The notes under the pieces: generated by a model
The model's input: only the letters and a program-made list of their open reading frames with translations
Databases searched by the model: none
Told to the model about the DNA's origin: nothing
In this document: positions 47,554 to 55,410 of the stretch, one piece after another
Layout of the letters: each line of letters opens with the position of its first letter
Numbering within the stretch: the first letter of the stretch is position 1
Program-made: the position numbers and the translations under genes
Assembly (NCBI GenBank): GCA_022767285.1
Contig: JALENY010000038.1
Span: 1-64,000 of the forward strand
DNA from: Lachnospiraceae bacterium
Lineage (GTDB): Bacteria > Bacillota > Clostridia > Lachnospirales > Lachnospiraceae
Direction of reading: 5' to 3'
Length of the DNA stretch: 64,000 nt

Positions 47554-48375
47554 ATGAATGATATAAAACAGGCGCCGATCGGTGTTTTTGACTCCGGCGT
47601 GGGCGGACTGACCGTTGTCCGTGAAATTATGCGAAATCTTCCCACGGAAAAGATCGTATATTTTGGCGATACTGCCCGTGTCCCCTACGGAAGCAAGTCC
47701 AAAGAAACGGTGCTTCGCTACTCCCGACAGATCGTGCGCTTTTTGGGAACTCAGGAAGTGAAGGCAATTGTGGTGGCCTGCAATACAGCCAGTGCTATGG
47801 CGCTGGAGGAGATAAAAGAAGAAATCGACATACCGATCATAGGAGTAGTCAGACCGGGTGCAAAAGTTGCAGCTGAGATGACGGAAAACAAGCGTGTCGG
47901 GATCATCGGAACCCAGGCGACCGTCGGCAGCCAGATTTATCGGAAACTGATCCAGGAGATTGATCCTGAGATTGAAGTGATCGGAAAACCATGTCCGCTG
48001 CTGGTCCCGCTGGTGGAAGAGGGATGGCTGAAGGACCCCATTACGGATATGGTTCTGGAGCGCTATTTGAAGGAACTTCTGTCGGAAGATGTGGATACCC
48101 TGATCCTGGGCTGTACGCATTACCCGCTTTTGCGTTCGAACGTGCGCAAACTGGTGGGCGAACGGGTGCATCTGGTGAATCCGGCCTACGAGACGGCGCA
48201 AAGCCTTGGAAAGCTGCTGCGTGAAAACGGAATTGCAAACGACGGACATGAGGAAGAAGAGTTTCCGTATCGCTTTTATGTGAGCGATATGGCAGAACGG
48301 TTTACAGATTTTGCCAGTACCATACTTCCTTTTGACGTAAGCAGCGCTAAAAAAGTGAATATAGAGGAGTATTGA
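47554..48375 (+). CDS. murI: Glutamate racemase
   Basis: ATG 47554 (MNDIKQAPIGVFDSGVGGLT) with GGAG 7 nt upstream gives 273 residues; the frame is open to 47497 but without family similarity. Both catalytic cysteines are present, in VACNTASA and LGCTHYPLL. It supplies D-glutamate for peptidoglycan. A DUF1934 gene follows 4 nt later. Confidence 0.95.
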   Translation: MNDIKQAPIGVFDSGVGGLTVVREIMRNLPTEKIVYFGDTARVPYGSKSKETVLRYSRQIVRFLGTQEVKAIVVACNTASAMALEEIKEEIDIPIIGVVRPGAKVAAEMTENKRVGIIGTQATVGSQIYRKLIQEIDPEIEVIGKPCPLLVPLVEEGWLKDPITDMVLERYLKELLSEDVDTLILGCTHYPLLRSNVRKLVGERVHLVNPAYETAQSLGKLLRENGIANDGHEEEEFPYRFYVSDMAERFTDFASTILPFDVSSAKKVNIEEY

Positions 48376-48379
48376 AAAT

Positions 48380-48817
48380 ATGACAAAAGATGTTCTGGTT
48401 ACCATAAAGGGCATGCAGTTTCTGGGCATGGATGAAGAACCGGAAGAACCCATTGAGATTGTCACTGCCGGAAACTACTATTTCCGGAACGGGAGCCATT
48501 TTGTAAAATATGAAGAGGTCTTTGAAGGAATTGAGGATACCACATCCAGTCTGGTAAAAATAAAACCGCAGTCCATTGAAGTGATAAAAAAGGGTGCAGC
48601 TAATGTACATATGGTTTTTGAACCGGATAAGAAAAATATTACTTACTATGATACGCCGTTCGGAATCATTCAGATGGGGATCGCAACAACGCGAATCGAT
48701 GTGCGTGAGAAAGAAAACCGCATTCAGGTGGAAGTGGATTATTCGCTTGATATGAATGATTCCTATGTGGCAGATTGCGTTTTAAATATGAATATTCAGA
48801 GTAAAGAAAATTCATGA
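48380..48817 (+). CDS. DUF1934 protein (YwiB-like)
   Basis: 145 residues, an all-beta, calycin-like protein with the typical start KDVLVTIKGMQF and the VHMVFEPDKKN segment. No signal peptide. Function unknown; often found near murI or cell-wall genes. It starts 4 nt after murI and is probably co-transcribed. Confidence 0.85.
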   Translation: MTKDVLVTIKGMQFLGMDEEPEEPIEIVTAGNYYFRNGSHFVKYEEVFEGIEDTTSSLVKIKPQSIEVIKKGAANVHMVFEPDKKNITYYDTPFGIIQMGIATTRIDVREKENRIQVEVDYSLDMNDSYVADCVLNMNIQSKENS

Positions 48818-48882
48818 GGCAGCGCAGACAGCTGTAGAAAGAGTGAAAGCTGAGCGGTAAGACTGCTAAAAAATACAGACAG

Positions 48883-48930
48883 AAAAAACGGGCAGACGCG
48901 TTTGCGTCCTGCCCGTTAAATTATTTTTTC
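48883..48930. terminator. Bidirectional terminator
   Basis: AACGGGCAG plus ACGC (48887-48899) pair with GCGT and CTGCCCGTT (to 48917). On the minus strand TTTTTT follows, on the plus strand TTATTTTTT. It lies between the convergent DUF1934 gene and the minus-strand membrane protein gene, overlapping the end of the latter. Confidence 0.9.
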
Positions 48931-49412
48931 TTTGCTTTTTTTGCCTGTTTTGACTGCTCTGCGGAAGCGGCTTCCACTTTTGCGCGCATACGCTTGAAAA
49001 ATCCCTGCTTTTTCTTGGGAGCTTCCAGTGAACCGCGGATGCCTTTCACGCCGGTAATATAGATGCCGGATACTTCGGCTTTTACTTCTTTTTTCACCGG
49101 AACAAGATCAAAAACGCTCTCTTCACATACCAGAGACATGATCTTCGGACCAACCTTCGCTTTTACGATGGGCATCTTGTTTCTGCGCATCAGCTTCGGA
49201 ATCTGATCGATCACCATCTGAGGAAGACCGGAATCTTTGGCGGGCATTCGTTTCTTATCGATAATCAGCATTGTCACGGTCTGTTTTGCCGCTTCAATCT
49301 GTTCTCTCTGTGCATCCTGTTTTTTCTGCATTTTCTTTCCGACAAAGTACAGTACCACAAGTGCGATCACCAGTACTGCCAGAACAATTCCCATAATAAT
49401 CCAACCGTTCAT
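48921..49412 (-). CDS. Membrane-anchored protein of unknown function
   Basis: ATG 49412 (MNGWIIMGIVLAVLVIALVV) with GGAGGGTG upstream gives 163 residues. One N-terminal membrane segment (residues about 4-23), a basic region, a compact domain of about 90 residues and a very Lys/Ala-rich C-terminal tail (ending QAKKAKKK). The PQMVIDQIPKLMRRNKMPIV stretch seems conserved in Lachnospiraceae but I cannot name a family. The tail could bind RNA or acidic surface polymers. Confidence 0.7.
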   Translation of the reverse strand: MNGWIIMGIVLAVLVIALVVLYFVGKKMQKKQDAQREQIEAAKQTVTMLIIDKKRMPAKDSGLPQMVIDQIPKLMRRNKMPIVKAKVGPKIMSLVCEESVFDLVPVKKEVKAEVSGIYITGVKGIRGSLEAPKKKQGFFKRMRAKVEAASAEQSKQAKKAKKK

Positions 49413-49603
49413 TCTTACACCCTCCTGTGTATCTTTCACACGTATTTAATTCTAGCATTGTTTATCAGAAAAGGCAATTTGTTTTTATAAAAAAGGGAAA
49501 AAACGAAAATAAAAAATCACCAGAAAAAAACAGTGTCCCGGAAGAGCAAGTATGTTATACTAGCAGAAGAAGCAATAGGTTCAACATTCAGGAAGGGTAA
49601 AAT

Positions 49604-51082
49604 ATGGGGACAACTGATAACAATCAAAGAAAAAAACCGACAAAAGCTCAGCTGGAACGCAGAAGAAGGAGAAGAAGACGGGCACTGATGCTCCGGGCTG
49701 TCTCTCTTGCGATCGTGCTGATCGTGCTGGCCGGCGGCATCTGGGCTGTTACGGCCGGAATCCGCAGAAGCAGCGAGAAAAAGGCAGCGGAAAAGGCGGC
49801 CCGGGAAGCGAAGATCAAGGCAGAAGAAAACGCGCTTCAGAGCCGGAAAAATGCGTTGGAAGAGGCGGAACGCATGGCCATGGGGTATGACTATGACGGT
49901 GCCATCGAATTGCTGCGAAGCATTGAGGGCTATGAAGAGGATGCGGATATTATTGCGGCCATAGCCGGTTATACGGCAACGAAAAGTACGTTGGTTTCGA
50001 TAGATGTGACTACTGTGCCGCACATCTTCTACCATTCCCTTATCAATGATACCGACAGGGCCTTTGACGTGAACACTCTGGGGCAGAGCACTGTGGATGG
50101 CATGAATGCCTGGATGACCACGATCGAAGAATTTGATGCCATTACTCAGCAGATGTATGACAACGGCTATGTATTTGTCAGTATTAAAGATCTGGTTGTG
50201 GAGACGGAAAATGAAGACGGTACCATCACGCTTTCCAAAAACACAAATCTGAAGCTTCCCGCAGGGAAAAAGCCGATGGTCCTGTCACTGGATGATCTGA
50301 GTTACTACCATTCTTATGAACCGGCGGGGTTTCCGAATAAACTGGTCATTGACAGCGACGGTATCGTAAGGTGTGAGTATACGGATGCTCAGGGTAATAC
50401 AACCGTGGGCGATTATGATGTGGTGGCGCGTCTGGAATCTTTCATCCGGGAACATCCGGATGCTTCTTACAAGGGTGCAAGAGGCATTATCGCGCTGACC
50501 GGTTATAACGGCGTGTTCGGCTACCGCACGGATACGGCCTATAAGACCGGTGTTGATCTGACTCCGGATCAGCAGGAATGGCTGGATAAACATCCGGATT
50601 TTAACTGGGATAAGGAAGTGGAGGAAGCTACAAAGGTGGCCAATGCGCTGAAAGAGGAAGGTTGGGAATTTGCCAGCCACACATGGGGGCATCTGAGCGT
50701 AACGGATAAAAGTGTGGATACTCTGAAGACCGACCATGAGAAGTGGAAAGCAACGGTGGAAAACATCATCGGTCCCACGGACATTATCATCTTTGCTCAC
50801 GGTGCGGATATTGGCTCCTGGCAGGGATACAGCGATGACAATCCACAGTACGCATATTTTAAAAGTCAGGGATTCAACTATTTCTGCAATGTAGACGGTT
50901 CTCAGAAAGCCTGGCTTCAGATTACTTCAGACTATCTGCGCCAGGGACGAATCAATCTGGACGGCTATATGCTGTATAAGGCAAGCCAGGGAAATACGGA
51001 TGTGACTGAGGCATTGTTTGATGCAGGGTCCGTATTTGACAGCAGAAGACCGACACCGGTTGTGGCTGTCGGTAAAGGGTGA
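49604..51082 (+). CDS. Polysaccharide deacetylase family protein, membrane anchored
   Basis: 492 residues. A very basic start (RRRRRR near residue 24) precedes one membrane segment (about residues 31-53), then a coiled Glu/Lys/Ala-rich linker. A NodB-like domain fills the C-terminal 340 residues, with LSLDDLSYY (catalytic and metal Asp) and FASHTWGHLS (metal His). It probably deacetylates peptidoglycan or another surface glycan outside the cell. Confidence 0.88.
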   Translation: MGTTDNNQRKKPTKAQLERRRRRRRRALMLRAVSLAIVLIVLAGGIWAVTAGIRRSSEKKAAEKAAREAKIKAEENALQSRKNALEEAERMAMGYDYDGAIELLRSIEGYEEDADIIAAIAGYTATKSTLVSIDVTTVPHIFYHSLINDTDRAFDVNTLGQSTVDGMNAWMTTIEEFDAITQQMYDNGYVFVSIKDLVVETENEDGTITLSKNTNLKLPAGKKPMVLSLDDLSYYHSYEPAGFPNKLVIDSDGIVRCEYTDAQGNTTVGDYDVVARLESFIREHPDASYKGARGIIALTGYNGVFGYRTDTAYKTGVDLTPDQQEWLDKHPDFNWDKEVEEATKVANALKEEGWEFASHTWGHLSVTDKSVDTLKTDHEKWKATVENIIGPTDIIIFAHGADIGSWQGYSDDNPQYAYFKSQGFNYFCNVDGSQKAWLQITSDYLRQGRINLDGYMLYKASQGNTDVTEALFDAGSVFDSRRPTPVVAVGKG

Positions 51083-51137
51083 TGGGAGAGCCCTTATCCC
51101 GCGATAGTTGATGGGAAAGAACCTATTCCGCAATAGT
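51080..51137 (+). repeat. Imperfect 29-bp tandem repeat
   Basis: Two adjacent units, 51080-51108 and 51109-51137, both starting TGATGGGA and ending ATAGT, agree at 23 of 29 positions. The first unit contains the stop codon of the deacetylase gene. The rest of the 306-base gap holds the terminator (51180) and the next promoter (51321). Confidence 0.6.
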
Positions 51138-51179
51138 GGAAGAAAATAAAATAAAGTATGGTTTCTGAATATGATTTTC

Positions 51180-51217
51180 CAGGAGCGGCCTGTTGTAATA
51201 ACAGTGCTGCTCCTTTT
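51180..51217 (+). terminator. Terminator after the deacetylase gene
   Basis: AGGAGC and CTGTT pair with AACAG and GCTCCT around loop GTAAT, then TTTT. Confidence 0.7.
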
Positions 51218-51320
51218 GCTTGCGTGCCACGGGCGCGCTCTGACCTGTGAAAGTACCGAATACGCCCGGACGACAAATTTGTGAGATATGATTAAAAAAC
51301 TTTAAATTTGTAAAAAACTA

Positions 51321-51349
51321 TTGACAATAATAAACAACGATTATATAAT
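51321..51349 (+). promoter_or_regulatory. Strong promoter of the first catabolic unit
   Basis: Perfect consensus boxes TTGACA (51321-51326) and TATAAT (51344-51349) with 17 bp spacing. Operator-like palindromes follow at once, so it must be repressed most of the time. Confidence 0.92.
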
Positions 51350-51374
51350 GAACTTAATTCACGAACTTAGTTCA
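51349..51374 (+). promoter_or_regulatory. Tandem IclR-type operator, sites 1a and 1b
   Basis: Two adjacent 13-bp palindromes, TGAACTTAATTCA (51349-51361) and CGAACTTAGTTCA (51362-51374). They begin at the last base of the -10 box and cover the start of transcription, an arrangement for repression. The same palindrome recurs at 54241 and 55340. Confidence 0.75.
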
Positions 51375-51388
51375 TAAGGAGGTTTAAG

Positions 51389-52402
51389 GTGAGAGTATCT
51401 AAGTTAACAGCGCCGAAAAAAATTGAACTCTTCGATGAGCCTATGGTCAGAGAACCTGGAACCGGCGAAGCGCGTATTAAGGTAAAAGCAGTAGGAATCT
51501 GTGGCACAGATCTGCATATTTTTTTGGGGGAAAGAAGTGATGTTGAACTGCCGAGAGTGATGGGCCATGAACTTTCGGGAATTGTTGAAAAAGTGGGAGA
51601 AGGCGTCACGAACGTAAAGGCCGGCGACTGTGTGGTTTTTGATCCGGTTGTTGCCTGCGGGACGTGCAAAACATGTAAGAGCGGTCATGAAAATGTTTGC
51701 GCTGATGTGAAGTGCTTTGGAGTGCAGATGGATGGCGGTTTTCAGGACTATATTGTTGTAGATGCGAAAAAGCTTTATAAATATCCGGACACGATTCCTT
51801 TTGAGGAAGCTGCCCTTGCAGAGCCTTTTTCTGTAGCGGCCAACATTTTGACAAGAGTAGCGGCTGCCGCCAAAGACCGCATTGTTATTATTGGAGCGGG
51901 CACAATCGGTCTGGCAATACTGCAGGCGGCAAAGGGCATGGGAGCATCTGTGCTCATATCTGATGTGGAAGATAAAAAATTGAAGATCGCGGGTGAATTT
52001 GGTGCAGATGCAACAGTCAACAGCAAAAAGCAGAATCTGGCGGAACAGGTTATGGCCTTTGCGCCGGACGGAGCGGATGTCCTGATTGATGCAGTGGGGA
52101 TTGCACCCTTGACAGAGCAGACCATCGATATGGCATCGCCGGTGGCTCGAATTGCAGTCATTGGGTTTGACAGCCATCCGATGCAACTGGCACCGGTGTC
52201 GATTACGAAGCGGGAGTTGACCCTGGTGGGTTCACGAATGAATAATGGTATGTTCCCGAAAGTAGTAGAGTGGCTGGAAAAAGGATGTCTGAACACAGCA
52301 GGTATGGTGACGAGAGCATATCCGGTTGAAGAGATTCAGCGCGCTTTTACGGACACATTGGCAAACAGTGATTCTACTGTAAAGACCATTATTAAATTTT
52401 AA
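51389..52402 (+). CDS. Zinc-dependent medium-chain alcohol dehydrogenase
   Basis: 337 residues; the start codon is GTG with AAGGAGG upstream. Catalytic zinc ligands appear in CGTDLHIF and GHELSG, structural zinc cysteines in CGTCKTCKSGHENVC, and the NAD fold in GAGTIGLAILQAA. It resembles sorbitol, L-idonate or threonine dehydrogenases. With the next gene (gluconate-5-dehydrogenase-like) an L-idonate-to-gluconate type oxidation-reduction shuttle is plausible. First gene of the unit controlled by the tandem operator. Confidence 0.88.
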   Translation: MRVSKLTAPKKIELFDEPMVREPGTGEARIKVKAVGICGTDLHIFLGERSDVELPRVMGHELSGIVEKVGEGVTNVKAGDCVVFDPVVACGTCKTCKSGHENVCADVKCFGVQMDGGFQDYIVVDAKKLYKYPDTIPFEEAALAEPFSVAANILTRVAAAAKDRIVIIGAGTIGLAILQAAKGMGASVLISDVEDKKLKIAGEFGADATVNSKKQNLAEQVMAFAPDGADVLIDAVGIAPLTEQTIDMASPVARIAVIGFDSHPMQLAPVSITKRELTLVGSRMNNGMFPKVVEWLEKGCLNTAGMVTRAYPVEEIQRAFTDTLANSDSTVKTIIKF

Positions 52403-52422
52403 AGAAGGAGGAGAGTGGTAAG

Positions 52423-53223
52423 ATGATTTTAGAACATTTCAGCTTAAAAGGCAAAGTGGCCTGGGTGACAGGTGCATCTTATGGAATTGGTTTTGCTATT
52501 GCAACTGCTTTTCATGAAGCGGGCGCTACCATCGTTTTTAATGATATCAATCAGGAACTTGTGGATAAAGGGCTTGCATCTTATAAAGAGAAAGGCATTG
52601 ATGCGTATGGCGAAGTCTGCGATGTGACGGATGAGGCTGCAGTCAGCAATTATGTACAGAAATTAGAAGAAAAATTTGGCGGAATTGATATTCTGGTAAA
52701 TAATGCTGGAATTATTCGTCGTATCCCTATGTGTGAGATGAGTGCAGAAGAATTCCGAAAAGTCATTGATGTTGATTTAAATGCACCGTTCATTGTGTCG
52801 AAAGCTGTTATTCCGGGTATGATTAAAAAAGGTCATGGAAAAATCATCAACATTTGTTCTATGATGAGCGAGCTGGGAAGGGAAACGGTTTCGGCTTATG
52901 CAGCAGCCAAGGGGGGGTTGAAGATGCTGACCCGAAATATCTGCTCTGAATATGGCGAATACAATATTCAGTGCAATGGCATTGGCCCCGGATATATTGC
53001 TACCCCTCAGACAGCACCTTTGAGAGAGCGCCAGCCGGACGGTTCCCGCCATCCCTTTGATCAGTTTATCGTGTCCAAAACTCCGGCAGCCCGTTGGGGA
53101 GATACGGCAGATCTTATGGGACCGGCTGTGTTCCTTGCTTCCGATGCATCCAATTTTGTCAACGGTCACGTTTTATATGTGGATGGCGGTATATTGGCGT
53201 ATATAGGAAAACAACCAAAGTAG
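52423..53223 (+). CDS. SDR-family dehydrogenase, gluconate 5-dehydrogenase-like
   Basis: 266 residues of the short-chain dehydrogenase family: nucleotide motif TGASYGIG (residues about 17-24), NNAG, and catalytic Y-x3-K in SAYAAAKGG. The start LEHFSLKGKVAWVTG and the end GPAVFLASDASNFVNGHVLY match gluconate 5-dehydrogenase (IdnO) best. It would interconvert 5-keto-gluconate and gluconate or a similar keto acid. It lies 20 nt after the alcohol dehydrogenase with an AAGGAGG site. Confidence 0.85.
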   Translation: MILEHFSLKGKVAWVTGASYGIGFAIATAFHEAGATIVFNDINQELVDKGLASYKEKGIDAYGEVCDVTDEAAVSNYVQKLEEKFGGIDILVNNAGIIRRIPMCEMSAEEFRKVIDVDLNAPFIVSKAVIPGMIKKGHGKIINICSMMSELGRETVSAYAAAKGGLKMLTRNICSEYGEYNIQCNGIGPGYIATPQTAPLRERQPDGSRHPFDQFIVSKTPAARWGDTADLMGPAVFLASDASNFVNGHVLYVDGGILAYIGKQPK

Positions 53224-53321
53224 ACAGACAAAGTACATAGGCAAAATAAACAACGAAAGTAAACCGTGTAAGTAAACAATCACGAAAATAACCATAATAA
53301 ATGAAACAAATTAATCAGTAG

Positions 53322-53351
53322 TTGACAGGATTGTTCAATAAAAGCTATAAT
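53322..53351 (+). promoter_or_regulatory. Promoter of the IclR regulator gene
   Basis: TTGACA (53322-53327) and TATAAT (53346-53351) with 18 bp spacing. The TGAACTTAGTTCA palindrome found at the other promoters is not seen here, so autoregulation by the same site is not supported. Confidence 0.8.
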
Positions 53352-53407
53352 TATTATGGATTCATAGTAATATTAGCCATAGGCCAATAAGTGAGAGGAA
53401 ATATCAC

Positions 53408-54190
53408 ATGAACGAACCAAACAATTACCGATTTATTGTCAAAAGTACGGAGAATACAATTAAACTTATAGAGATGATTTGCGCATCGACGGTGCCCCTC
53501 TCATTTACTGAGATTAAAGATGCCTTAAATATTCCGAAGAGCTCCCTGTCCAACCTGATGGATGACATGGAGGGATATGGGTACTTGACCAGAAATCCGT
53601 CGACACTTCGGTATTCCAAGGGAATTAAGCTGATCGAAAACAGCATGCTCTGCGTAAAAAACTCGGATATTCTTTCTGATATTGCCCTGGAACTGGATCT
53701 TGTCTGCAATCAGATTAAGGAAACCTTCCACGCAGGAGTTTTAGACGGGACAAACGTAGTCTACATCGGAAAGAGCAGCTACAGAAGTACGCTGAGTCTG
53801 ACGAGCCGTTCCGGGCTCTGTGCCCCGGCTCACAGCACGGCCATGGGCAGAGCGCTTTTGGCTCAAAAAACGGATGATGAAGTTCGCGCTATATATGAAG
53901 GAATTACCCTGGAAAGGGTGACACCCTATACTCTGACTGATCTGGAACTGTTGATTAAAGAACTTCATAAAGTCCGGGAACAGGGTTATTCGAAGGAAGT
54001 TCAGCAATCCTGTATGAATGCGTCCTGTCTCTCAGTCCCTGTGTATCGTATGGATACCGAGGAGTCCATGTTTGCAATCAGTGTAACGGTCTCATCTACG
54101 AAGCTGACACCGGAATATGAAGAGCAGCTCATTGAAACACTGCATGCATGCGCAAAGCGCCTTTCTATACGGGAGAGCGGCAACGTATAA
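53408..54190 (+). CDS. IclR-family transcriptional regulator
   Basis: 260 residues. An N-terminal winged helix (residues about 8-70; LSFTEIKDALNIPKSSLSNL) precedes the IclR ligand domain (CAPAHSTAMGRALLA, later CLSVPV). Members sense small metabolites, often sugar acids or aromatic acids, and bind palindromes as dimers of dimers. It sits between the genes whose promoters carry the TGAACTTAGTTCA palindromes, so it is the likely binder. A hairpin, TCCCTCC with GGAGGGA (54204-54221), follows its stop codon. Confidence 0.92.
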   Translation: MNEPNNYRFIVKSTENTIKLIEMICASTVPLSFTEIKDALNIPKSSLSNLMDDMEGYGYLTRNPSTLRYSKGIKLIENSMLCVKNSDILSDIALELDLVCNQIKETFHAGVLDGTNVVYIGKSSYRSTLSLTSRSGLCAPAHSTAMGRALLAQKTDDEVRAIYEGITLERVTPYTLTDLELLIKELHKVREQGYSKEVQQSCMNASCLSVPVYRMDTEESMFAISVTVSSTKLTPEYEEQLIETLHACAKRLSIRESGNV

Positions 54191-54240
54191 GATTGTGATA
54201 ATATCCCTCCTTGCGGAGGGATAAAAAGCAGAAATGACTA

Positions 54241-54253
54241 TGAACTTAGTTTG
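54241..54253 (+). promoter_or_regulatory. Single IclR-type operator, site 2
   Basis: TGAACTTAGTTTG matches site 1b at 11 of 13 positions. It lies 22 nt before the GTG start of the next gene, just ahead of its AGGAGG. No strong promoter accompanies it, so it may act on readthrough from the regulator gene. Confidence 0.6.
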
Positions 54254-54274
54254 ATAAAACAGGAGGAAAAAACT

Positions 54275-55075
54275 GTGAACGAAGCATATGTGAAAAACTT
54301 ATTCAGCTTAGACGGAAAAAAAGCGGTAGTGACCGGCGCCAGTTCAGGAATCGGCAGGGGAGTAGCCGTTTCTCTGGCGAACTTTGGCGCTCAGGTTGCC
54401 CTGATCGGCAGAAATCCGGAAGGATTGAAGGAAACAGCCAGATTAGTTGCAGAGGCCGGGGGTGCCAGCGAATCCTATATTGTTGATGTTTCCAGGAAAG
54501 AGGAGGTAGATGCCTTTTACGATACATATCTGGAAAAACATGGCGGCATTGATATTCTGGTGGCAAATGCCGGAGTGAACATCCGCGGTGAATTCACGGA
54601 CACCACGATGGAAGAGGTGGATACACTGATCAACACGAACTTTAAGGGCGTTCTGTATCATGTCCTGCGCGCGGGTGAGTGTATGAAAAAGCAGCGTTCG
54701 GGCAATATCGTTATCATGTCTTCGGTTAATGGTATTAGTGCCATGCCAAACCTGGCGATCTACAGCAGTGTAAAATATGCTCTGGAAGGACTGACGAGGG
54801 CTGTAGCGGGAAGCCTTGCGGAATTCGGTGTGCGCGTGAACAGCTGTGCGCCCGGTGTGGTACTTACAGCGATCAATGAAAAAATCTATGCGATTCAGGA
54901 AAATCTGGATAAGAAAATGGAATCCATACCTATGCGGAAAATCGGTTATCCAAAGGATATCGGAGATGTAGTCGCAACGATGGTCAGCGATGCATTCGGT
55001 TTCATGACCGGCAGCACTGTGCTGGTCGACGGCGGTGAACATTTGCGGGCAAAACAGCCGCAGAAGCAGAATTAA
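54275..55075 (+). CDS. SDR-family oxidoreductase
   Basis: The GTG at 54275 with AGGAGG 8 nt upstream gives 266 residues (the frame opens earlier at a TTG, 54251). Motifs: TGASSGIGRG, the catalytic SSVNG and YSSVKYALEG, and the C-terminal GFMTGSTVLVDGG. It resembles gluconate-5-dehydrogenase and 3-oxoacyl-reductase-type enzymes; the substrate is not determined. Second SDR of the region, so probably acts on a different intermediate. Confidence 0.86.
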   Translation: MNEAYVKNLFSLDGKKAVVTGASSGIGRGVAVSLANFGAQVALIGRNPEGLKETARLVAEAGGASESYIVDVSRKEEVDAFYDTYLEKHGGIDILVANAGVNIRGEFTDTTMEEVDTLINTNFKGVLYHVLRAGECMKKQRSGNIVIMSSVNGISAMPNLAIYSSVKYALEGLTRAVAGSLAEFGVRVNSCAPGVVLTAINEKIYAIQENLDKKMESIPMRKIGYPKDIGDVVATMVSDAFGFMTGSTVLVDGGEHLRAKQPQKQN

Positions 55076-55104
55076 TAGTTAGTCATGTTGATGAATCATT
55101 ATAA

Positions 55105-55118
55105 TGACAACGTTTGCA
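55105..55118 (+). promoter_or_regulatory. cre-like site 1
   Basis: TGACAACGTTTGCA matches the CcpA catabolite-response consensus TGWAARCGYTWNCW at 13 of 14 positions. It lies about 200 bp before the promoter at 55311. It could also be a site for another LacI-family protein. Confidence 0.45.
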
Positions 55119-55198
55119 GATGAATGGATAAAAAGCGGAATCATGAAGCGTTTCTCTGTAAAAATGGGTGCTTTTGGGGGGAACGCTTCCCGATTTCG

Positions 55199-55212
55199 TG
55201 ATAACGTTTTCG
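55199..55212 (+). promoter_or_regulatory. cre-like site 2
   Basis: TGATAACGTTTTCG shares the AACGTTT core with the site at 55105, but misses the CcpA consensus at two positions. The 335-base gap 55076-55410 also holds an 8-bp inverted repeat, GAAGCGTT (55145-55152) with AACGCTTC (55182-55189), but no gene. Confidence 0.35.
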
Positions 55213-55310
55213 AATTAAGCTCTTTTCATTTCGGCCAAAAAGAAATAGAATGAGCTCGTCTGAAAAAGCATAGATGCATGTCCGGAGCTGCGATATTGGG
55301 TATTCTGCTC

Positions 55311-55339
55311 TTGACATGCCATATGTGCAATGTTATAAT
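55311..55339 (+). promoter_or_regulatory. Strong promoter of the main catabolic operon
   Basis: Perfect TTGACA (55311-55316) and TATAAT (55334-55339) with 17 bp spacing, the same quality as the promoter at 51321 and followed by the same operator type. Confidence 0.92.
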
Positions 55340-55365
55340 TGAACTAAGTTCGGGAACGTGGTTCT
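55340..55365 (+). promoter_or_regulatory. Tandem IclR-type operator, sites 3a and 3b
   Basis: TGAACTAAGTTCG (55340-55352) followed without gap by GGAACGTGGTTCT (55353-55365), which keeps GAAC-N3-GTTC. Spacing, order and position behind the -10 box repeat the arrangement at 51349-51374 to within one base. Confidence 0.75.
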
Positions 55366-55410
55366 TTGTGTAAAATGACGATAGATTTGTGGGGATAGAG
55401 GAAAATAGCT

